Positions 48,744-53,861 of a stretch of 53,861 nt of DNA are shown one piece after another. Under the pieces are notes generated by a model, which was not told the origin of the DNA, ran no database searches, and worked only from the letters and a program-made list of their open reading frames with translations. Within the stretch, counting starts at the first letter, position 1; the number at the start of each line of letters is the position of its first letter. Origin of the DNA: Streptomyces sp. AC512_CC834 (GTDB taxonomy: Bacteria; Actinomycetota; Actinomycetes; Streptomycetales; Streptomycetaceae); assembly GCF_019049325.1 (NCBI RefSeq), contig NZ_JAGMUO010000087.1:4865-58725 (forward strand). Direction: 5' to 3'. A program made the translations under genes and the position numbers.

Positions 48744-48777
48744 TCCCCGCCCTCCGCAACCACGCGGACGGCGGGGA
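48744..48777 (+). terminator. Hairpin terminator of the ask-asd operon
   Basis: TCCCCGCCCTCCGC (48744-48757) pairs with GCGGACGGCGGGGA (48764-48777) with one mismatch and a 6-nt loop, followed by GCGTCTTT. A weaker bulged hairpin lies before it at about 48699-48720. Confidence 0.75.
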
Positions 48778-48803
48778 GCGTCTTTGCGGTCACCCATTCA
48801 GGG

Positions 48804-48855
48804 CGCGGGGACGCGTGGGTCGGCGTGGGGACGCCGAGGACGAGCGTGGGGACGC
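48804..48855. repeat. Three phased CGTGGGGACGC sites ahead of the ECF sigma gene
   Basis: CGCGGGGACGC (48804-48814), CGTGGGGACGC (48824-48834) and CGTGGGGACGC (48845-48855) are spaced 20 and 21 bp apart, two helical turns, upstream of the sigma factor gene. The remaining gap up to 48993 holds no gene I can support. Confidence 0.7.
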
Positions 48856-48992
48856 CCGTTCACATGGGACATAGGGGAAGAGCGGACGATGAGGGCCTAT
48901 GACGCACTGTCAGCCGGACGGCTGCCCGACGGACACCGGAACGTGACGCCCGGCACGTACAACCCTCTTGGGGGTGGGCGTGTCCAACAGGC

Positions 48993-49673
48993 GTGGCAGA
49001 GGTACTCGATTTCACCGCAGCGACGCGCGGCCTCGCCGTGCGGCCGCCCGTCCCTCCCGTCCGGTCCGTCCGTCCCCGTGTGGCCGGTCCGGCCGGTGGC
49101 ATGCCGGTGATCGCGCCGATGCCCGCAGCACGGCCGGCCGGCCTGCCCAACCAGCGCGACGGCGCGGAGGACGTGGCGGCGGGTACCACCGTCGACCACC
49201 TCACCGAGACCTACCGGGCGCACTACCGCTCGCTGCTCGGCCTCGCCGCGCTCCTCCTCGACGACACGGCCTCCTGCGAGGACGTGGTCCAGGAGGCCTT
49301 CATCCGCGTCCACTCGGCGCGCAAACGCGTCCGTGACCCGCAGAAGACCCTGGCGTACCTGCGTCAGACCGTCGTCAATCTCTCGCGCTCGGCGCTGCGC
49401 CGCCGCATCCTCGGCCTCAAGCTCCTCTCCAAGCCCATGCCCGACATGGCCAGCGCGGAGGAGGGCGCCTACGACCAACTGGAGCGCGACTCCCTGATCA
49501 AGGCGATGAAGGGGCTCCAGCGCCGTCAGCGCGAGGTCCTGGTGCTTCGCTACTTCGCCGACATGACGGAGGCACAGGTCGCCGAGACGCTCGGCATATC
49601 CCTGGGCTCGGTCAAGGCGTACGGATCGCGCGGGATCGCGGCGCTCAGGGTGGCCATGGAGGCACCGGTATGA
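48993..49673 (+). CDS. SigE-like ECF RNA polymerase sigma factor
   Basis: A 226-residue sigma factor of the SigE-like (SigE family ECF) group. Region 2 is HYRSLLGLAALLLDDTASCE, then VVQEAFIRVHSARKRV and AYLRQTVVNLSRSAL; region 4 is LQRRQREVLVLRYFADMTEA and GISLGSVKAYGSRGI. The first about 65 residues are a variable Pro/Arg-rich tail, so the true start is uncertain: GTG 48993 has no clear ribosome binding site and ATG 49101 is possible. ATGA overlap with the next gene points to an anti-sigma factor. Confidence 0.87.
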   Translation: MAEVLDFTAATRGLAVRPPVPPVRSVRPRVAGPAGGMPVIAPMPAARPAGLPNQRDGAEDVAAGTTVDHLTETYRAHYRSLLGLAALLLDDTASCEDVVQEAFIRVHSARKRVRDPQKTLAYLRQTVVNLSRSALRRRILGLKLLSKPMPDMASAEEGAYDQLERDSLIKAMKGLQRRQREVLVLRYFADMTEAQVAETLGISLGSVKAYGSRGIAALRVAMEAPV

Positions 49674-50869
49674 GCGACGGCAACGACGCGCGGCCGGACG
49701 CCCACGAGGGGCACGAGCCGGCCGGAACGGACGGGCCTCCCGCCGGGACGGACGGGCAGGAGCAGCAGAAGCACACGGACGCGCACACGCACACGCACGC
49801 TGGGAACGGAACTGTGAACCACGGCCCCGCCGAACAGGGCCCCGCCGAACAGGGCCCCGGCACCGACGAGCCGGACCTGCGCATGTTGATGCACCAGGCG
49901 GTCCGGGAGATGGAGCCGGGCGACGGCACCCTGGAGCACCTGCGGCGCGCGGTACCCGCCCGGCGGGCCCGCAAGCGCCAGGCCGTCGTCGGGGCGGCCG
50001 CCGCCGCGCTCTTCATCGGCACGGCGGTCCCGGCCCTCGTGCACGTCTCCAACTCCACCGGCGCGGGCGCAGACCCGTCCGTCGCGGGCAACGCCTCGCA
50101 GGCACAGGGCGGTGCCTCCCAGGGCAAGGACCCGGCCGGCGGCAAGAGCGGCATCGCCGGTTCCGGGGGCACGGACGAGGACACGGGCAAGGCCGACCCC
50201 AAGGAGACGCCCGGCGACAAGGAGAGCGGCGCCGCGACGGGCTCGGCCCCGGGCACCGAGCCCACCGCCAGCAGCCCCGCCGACATCCCCGCGTGTGCGC
50301 CGGGCTCGCTCGGCCCGGCCGTCGCGAGCAGCGCCGCCCCCGACTCCACGGGCGTGGTGTACGGCTCCTTCCGCGTCACCAACGTCTCCTCGGACGGCTG
50401 TACCGTCACGGGCCCCGGCAACGTGGTCACCGCCTCGCTGGGCGCGGCGGACGCGTCCAGGATCGGCACCGCACGGCACGCCGCAGGGGACGCCGCGGCC
50501 GGACTGCCCGACCCGTCGCTGGAGACCGCCTCGCTGACCCTGGCGCCGGGCTCCGCGTACGAGGTGCAGTTCGCCTGGGTGCCCTCGGAAACCTGTCCCA
50601 CCACCGGCGGCACCACGGACGGCGGCACCGGCGGGCCCACGGCCGATCCCTCGCCCACCGGTGACACGAACGCCGCGGGCGGCACCTCGGCGGGCGGCGG
50701 CGAGGCCGGGCCCACGGCCCAGCTCATCAGCGAGGACGGCCCGGCCGAGGGCAGCGTGTCGGTGACGTACACCCCGCAGGGCGGCGGCTCGGGATCGGCG
50801 ACGGCCACGGTGTCCAACGCGTGTGCGGGGACCGTGTACTGGACGGGTGTGCTGGCCGGTACGGAGTAG
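49670..50869 (+). CDS. Membrane protein, probable anti-sigma partner
   Basis: A 399-residue single-pass protein. The cytoplasmic N-terminus is His/Gly-rich (KHTDAHTHTHAGN) with a 15-bp coding repeat (GPAEQ twice), then a short DEPDLRMLMHQAVREMEPGD helix that could bind a sigma factor. One membrane helix (VVGAAAAALFIGTAVPALV) is near residue 105-125. A long extracytoplasmic Gly/Pro/Thr-rich linker leads to a beta domain with cysteines (ADIPACAPGSLG, SDGCTVTGPG). No classical zinc anti-sigma motif is seen. Coupling by ATGA to the sigma gene supports the role. Confidence 0.78.
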   Translation: MSDGNDARPDAHEGHEPAGTDGPPAGTDGQEQQKHTDAHTHTHAGNGTVNHGPAEQGPAEQGPGTDEPDLRMLMHQAVREMEPGDGTLEHLRRAVPARRARKRQAVVGAAAAALFIGTAVPALVHVSNSTGAGADPSVAGNASQAQGGASQGKDPAGGKSGIAGSGGTDEDTGKADPKETPGDKESGAATGSAPGTEPTASSPADIPACAPGSLGPAVASSAAPDSTGVVYGSFRVTNVSSDGCTVTGPGNVVTASLGAADASRIGTARHAAGDAAAGLPDPSLETASLTLAPGSAYEVQFAWVPSETCPTTGGTTDGGTGGPTADPSPTGDTNAAGGTSAGGGEAGPTAQLISEDGPAEGSVSVTYTPQGGGSGSATATVSNACAGTVYWTGVLAGTE

Positions 50870-50906
50870 CGCTTCCCTTCCCGCGCGGCACCCGCCGGAG
50901 CGCCGG

Positions 50907-51755
50907 TCAGGAAGTCAGCCCGGCCGCGGCCCTGTCCCCGCTCTCCTCGTCGTCCCCGGTCGCCTTGTCTTCACCGGTCTTCTCGTCCTCGGTGACCAGG
51001 CCCAGCTCCGCGTCCCGGGCGATTTCGGCCTCGCGGCGCAGCAGGCGGAACCACATGAAGATCACGAAGCCCACGAAGGCGAACCACTCGGCGGTGTAGC
51101 CGAGGTTCTGGAAGGCCTTCAGGTCGAGACCCGTGTTCTGCGGCGCGCTCACGGGCACGGCCCGCATCCCGGAATCGCCCTCGTTCAGCGTGACCCAGGC
51201 GTCGTACACGTCGTACGGCACGAGGTTCAGCAGGGTCGCCGCGCTGATCGCGCCGGTCTGCCCGTCCGGCCACCCGGAGCGGGCGCTGACGCCGTTCGAG
51301 CCAGGGGACTCGGCGGCCTGGAGCGCACCGGTGACGGTGACCTCGCCGGTGGGCGGGGCCGGGGCCTTCGCCGGGTCGGGGGTGCCGGGCAGCCAGCCGC
51401 GTACGACCGGCAGGGCCTCACCGGCGTCGGTGCGCAGCAGCGTGAGGACGTAGTAGCCCTCCCGGTCGTCCAGCTTCCGCTCCGGGACGAGTAGCTGGTC
51501 CTCGTACCGGCCGGTCGCGGTGGTCTGCTTGCCGACCGTCGCCTTGTCCACGGGCAGCAGCTCGGCCAGCGGGCTCGCCGCTTCCCGGGCGGCCGACTCC
51601 TGCTGCGTGGAGGCGGTCTCGTGGTCCTGCACCCGGTCCTCGAAGCGGCCCAGTTGCCAGGAACCCATGAAGACGCAGAAGGGGATGGCCAGGATGACGA
51701 AGACGTTGATCCCCCACCATCGGGGCGTCAGCAGAAACCGGTACACGCCCTCCAC
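50907..51755 (-). CDS. SURF1 family protein
   Basis: A 282-residue protein assisting cytochrome c oxidase assembly in the membrane. The two membrane helices are placed as in the family, one near the N-terminus (INVFVILAIPFCVFMGSWQL) and one near residue 230 (WFAFVGFVIFMWFRLLRR), with an extracytoplasmic domain between (RGWLPG, TVTGALQAAE). A charged cytoplasmic tail follows. The start is taken as GTG 51755; its ribosome binding site is weak. Confidence 0.9.
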   Translation of the reverse strand: MEGVYRFLLTPRWWGINVFVILAIPFCVFMGSWQLGRFEDRVQDHETASTQQESAAREAASPLAELLPVDKATVGKQTTATGRYEDQLLVPERKLDDREGYYVLTLLRTDAGEALPVVRGWLPGTPDPAKAPAPPTGEVTVTGALQAAESPGSNGVSARSGWPDGQTGAISAATLLNLVPYDVYDAWVTLNEGDSGMRAVPVSAPQNTGLDLKAFQNLGYTAEWFAFVGFVIFMWFRLLRREAEIARDAELGLVTEDEKTGEDKATGDDEESGDRAAAGLTS

Positions 51756-51877
51756 GGTACGGTGCGCGCCCGCGCGACTCTGCCGCGGGGCTGTGGAAAT
51801 CGCGTGCGGGGAGGGCTGGGCGGACGAGGTTGTCCACAGGCTGGGGATCTCTTCTGCGCGTTGTCGCCGGGTCGGGG

Positions 51878-51883
51878 CAGTAT
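51878..51883 (+). promoter_or_regulatory. -10 hexamer of a leaderless promoter for the S9 peptidase gene
   Basis: CAGTAT ends 6 nt before ATG 51890, without a ribosome binding site. Confidence 0.5.
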
Positions 51884-51889
51884 GGGGCC

Positions 51890-53767
51890 ATGACTGAGAG
51901 CAACGGGTCCGTTCCGCAGGACGTGAACGTAAACGTGGACGTGGACGAGCGGCAGACGCAGGGCGGGCGGCAGCCGCGGGGCGAGCGGATGCCCGACTGG
52001 GAGAAGCGGTTCCGGGCGCCGAGGGTGTCGCTGCCCGACTGGGCCGAGGACGCCCCGGACCGCTCCCTGTTCGTGTCGAACGCGACGGGGACGTACGAGC
52101 TGTACGCCTGGGACCGGTCGTCCGGCGAGCAGCGCCAGGTCACGGACCGGCCCAACGGCACGACGGACGGCGTGCTCGCCCCGGCGGGCGACTGGATCTG
52201 GTGGTTCGACGACAAGGACGGCGACGAGTTCGGCGTCTGGCGCCGCCAGCCCTTCGCGGGCGGCGCGGACCAGGCCGCGGTGCCCGGCCTCGACCCCTCC
52301 TACTCAGCGGGCCTCGTCCTCGGCCGCGACGGGCGTACGGCGGTGATCGGCCGTTCCACGGACGAGGACGGTACGACGATCCACCTCGCGCGCGGGGACA
52401 GCGGCGCCCCGGCGGAGATCTACCGGCACCGCGAGTCCGCGGGCGTCGGCGACCTCTCCCACGACGGCACGCTGATCGCGATCGAGCACACCGAGCACGG
52501 CGACGCCATGCACTCGGCGCTGCGCGTCCTGCGCCCCGACGGCACCACGGTCGCCGAGCTGGACGACACCAAGGGCGGCGAGGAGGAGCTGGGCCTGGAG
52601 GTCCTGGGCTTCGCGCCGGTCGACGGCGACACCCGCCTGCTCATCGGCCACCAGCGCCGGGGCCGCTGGGAGCCCCTGGTGTGGGACGTGGCGACGGGCG
52701 AGCAGACCGACCTCGCCCTGGAGCTGCCCGGCGACGTGAGCGCCGAGTGGTACCCGGACGGCAGCGGCCTGCTGATCGTGCACGGCTTCGAGGCCCGCAG
52801 CGAGCTGTTCCGCTACGACTTCGCCGAGCGCGGGCTGACGGAGCTGGAGACGCCCCCGGGCACCGTCTCCGGGGCGACGGCCCGCCCCGACGGCACCGTG
52901 GAGTACCTGTGGTCCTCGGCCGCCGAGCCGTCGACCGTCCGCTCCACCGCCGGCCGGGTCGTCCTGGACCCGCCCGGCATGAAGTCGCCCCGCTCGGTCC
53001 CGGTGGAGGACGTGTGGGTTCAGGGGCCGGGCGGCCGCGTCCACGCCCTGGTCCAGAAGCCGGCCGGCGCCACCGGCCCGTTCCCGACGGTCTTCGACAT
53101 CCACGGCGGCCCGACCTGGCACGACAGCGACGCCTTCGCCGCCGGCCCGGCCGCCTGGGTCGACCACGGGTACGCGGTGGTCCGCGTGAACTACCGGGGC
53201 TCCACCGGGTACGGCCGCGCGTGGACCGACGCCCTCAAGCACCGGGTGGGCCTCATCGAGCTGGAGGACATCGCGGCGGTGCGGGAATGGGCGGTCACGT
53301 CGGGCCTGGCGGACCCCGAGCGGCTGATCCTCACCGGCGGCTCCTGGGGCGGCTACCTCACCCTCCTCGGCATCGGCATCCAGCCCGAGGCGTGGACGCT
53401 GGGCATCGCCGCCGTGCCGGTCGCCGACTACGTCACCGCGTACCACGACGAGATGGAGGGCCTCAAAGCCCTGGACCGCACCCTGCTGGGCGGCACCCCG
53501 GAGGAGGTCCCGGAACGCTTCGAGGCGTCCTCCCCGCTGACCTACGTCGACGCGGTCAAGGCCCCGGTGTACATCTCCGCCGGGGTCAACGACCCACGCT
53601 GCCCCATCCGCCAGGTCGAGAACTACGTCAAACGCCTGGACACCAGGGGCGCCGTCCACGAGGTCTACCGCTACGACGCGGGCCACGGCTCCCTCGTCGT
53701 CGACGAACGCATCAAGCAGGTGAGCCTGGAACTCGACTTCGCGAGGAGGCACCTGCCGAACGACTAG
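51890..53767 (+). CDS. Prolyl oligopeptidase family (S9) serine peptidase
   Basis: A 625-residue cytosolic enzyme (no signal peptide). A beta-propeller of about 380 residues (SLFVSNATGTYELYAWD, AEWYPDGSGLLIVHG) precedes an alpha/beta hydrolase domain with DIHGGPTWHD, nucleophile Ser485 in LTGGSWGGY, Asp568 in SAGVNDPR and His599 in YDAGHGSL. The full triad is intact. It is likely an acylaminoacyl or oligopeptide hydrolase. The stop codon is followed one base later by the end of an IS481-type element. Confidence 0.94.
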   Translation: MTESNGSVPQDVNVNVDVDERQTQGGRQPRGERMPDWEKRFRAPRVSLPDWAEDAPDRSLFVSNATGTYELYAWDRSSGEQRQVTDRPNGTTDGVLAPAGDWIWWFDDKDGDEFGVWRRQPFAGGADQAAVPGLDPSYSAGLVLGRDGRTAVIGRSTDEDGTTIHLARGDSGAPAEIYRHRESAGVGDLSHDGTLIAIEHTEHGDAMHSALRVLRPDGTTVAELDDTKGGEEELGLEVLGFAPVDGDTRLLIGHQRRGRWEPLVWDVATGEQTDLALELPGDVSAEWYPDGSGLLIVHGFEARSELFRYDFAERGLTELETPPGTVSGATARPDGTVEYLWSSAAEPSTVRSTAGRVVLDPPGMKSPRSVPVEDVWVQGPGGRVHALVQKPAGATGPFPTVFDIHGGPTWHDSDAFAAGPAAWVDHGYAVVRVNYRGSTGYGRAWTDALKHRVGLIELEDIAAVREWAVTSGLADPERLILTGGSWGGYLTLLGIGIQPEAWTLGIAAVPVADYVTAYHDEMEGLKALDRTLLGGTPEEVPERFEASSPLTYVDAVKAPVYISAGVNDPRCPIRQVENYVKRLDTRGAVHEVYRYDAGHGSLVVDERIKQVSLELDFARRHLPND

Positions 53768-53861
53768 CTGTACTGCCCAGGGACGTTGGTCAACCTGGTG
53801 ACGGGTGGTTTGCCGCCGGTTGCGGTGTGGGGGCGGTGGTGATTGTAGTGATGGAGCCAGG
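53764..53861 (-). CDS. IS481-family transposase, C-terminal end only
   Basis: Read on the minus strand, the edge encodes WLHHYNHHRPHTATGGKPPV, then TRLTNVPGQYS and a stop, the typical tail of IS481 transposases (integrase core, YNxxRPH motif). The rest lies beyond the window. The stop codon (53764-53766) overlaps the peptidase stop, so it comes from host DNA, not from the element. Confidence 0.88.
   Translation of the reverse strand, partial: WLHHYNHHRPHTATGGKPPVTRLTNVPGQYS
53769..53861 (-). mobile_element. IS481-type element, one end
   Basis: The DNA from TGTACTGCCCAGGGACG at 53769 onward has the TG start and transposase-tail overlap usual for a terminal inverted repeat of this family. The other end is outside the window, so the exact boundary and any target duplication cannot be confirmed. 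Confidence 0.65.

Noticed and set aside
48889..49110. A 73-residue frame (MRAYDALSAGRLPDGH...) with a fair GGGGAAG site before the ATG
   Set aside because: It overlaps the start of the sigma factor gene out of frame and turns into Arg/Ser/Pro-rich sequence typical of a shadow frame. It could be a leader peptide, but nothing else supports it.

Overview
The window is high-GC actinobacterial DNA, almost certainly a Streptomyces chromosome. The codon third positions are strongly G/C, GTG and TTG starts are frequent, XRE/DUF397 pairs and NarL-type two-component pairs are present, and the order of core genes (pyrE, fba, Trp-catabolism genes, purA, a SLATT protein, ybaB, recR, DUF5063, ask, asd) is, from memory, that of the S. 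coelicolor SCO36xx region read backwards. Both ends lie inside insertion sequences: an IS200/IS605-type tnpB at the left and the last codons of an IS481-type transposase at the right. That is what a draft contig broken at repeats would look like.

Left part (1-17.3 kb): the tnpB element cuts a LuxR-type response regulator, leaving only its DNA-binding domain. Then follow a CoxG-like protein, an aldose-1-epimerase-like protein, pyrE, fba, a DHA2 drug-type exporter and a DUF3151 protein. The tryptophan-to-anthranilate (kynurenine) cluster comes next: tryptophan 2,3-dioxygenase, a kynureninase carrying a Gly-rich insert, and a formamidase-like hydrolase. It is followed by a DUF1023 hydrolase, an acyltransferase-3 membrane protein and two tandem histidine kinase/response regulator pairs.

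Middle (17-31 kb): an RsbW-like ATPase, an XRE regulator with two intact DUF397 partners and a third remnant, a MOSC protein, a cytochrome P450, an ABC exporter facing its GbsR/MarR-type regulator, a Uma2 nuclease-fold protein, a DAG-kinase-like protein opposite purA, a DUF3515 protein, and an ECF sigma factor with a SnoaL-like tail plus a small partner gene.

Right part (31-53.9 kb): a GntR regulator and class III aminotransferase, then a helically phased GTCGAC array, a membrane Ser/Thr kinase, a SLATT 2TM protein, ybaB-recR-DUF5063, and an accessory block of about 7.5 kb (LysR/MFS/GNAT, a broken ankyrin gene, XRE/DUF397, a MarR-like protein, a VapBC-type toxin-antitoxin pair, Uma2). The aspartate-family genes ask-asd follow, then an ECF sigma factor with a membrane anti-sigma-like partner, SURF1 and an S9 peptidase.

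Recurring themes are leaderless promoters (a -10 hexamer 6-7 nt before the start codon), short in-frame minisatellites in protein linkers, and phased operator-like arrays ahead of regulatory genes. The most distinctive items are the tnpB element with a readable omega-RNA-like 3' end and guide, the GTCGAC array, the kynureninase insert, the leaderless VapBC operator and the CGTGGGGACGC array before the ECF sigma gene. No tRNA, rRNA or CRISPR array was seen.
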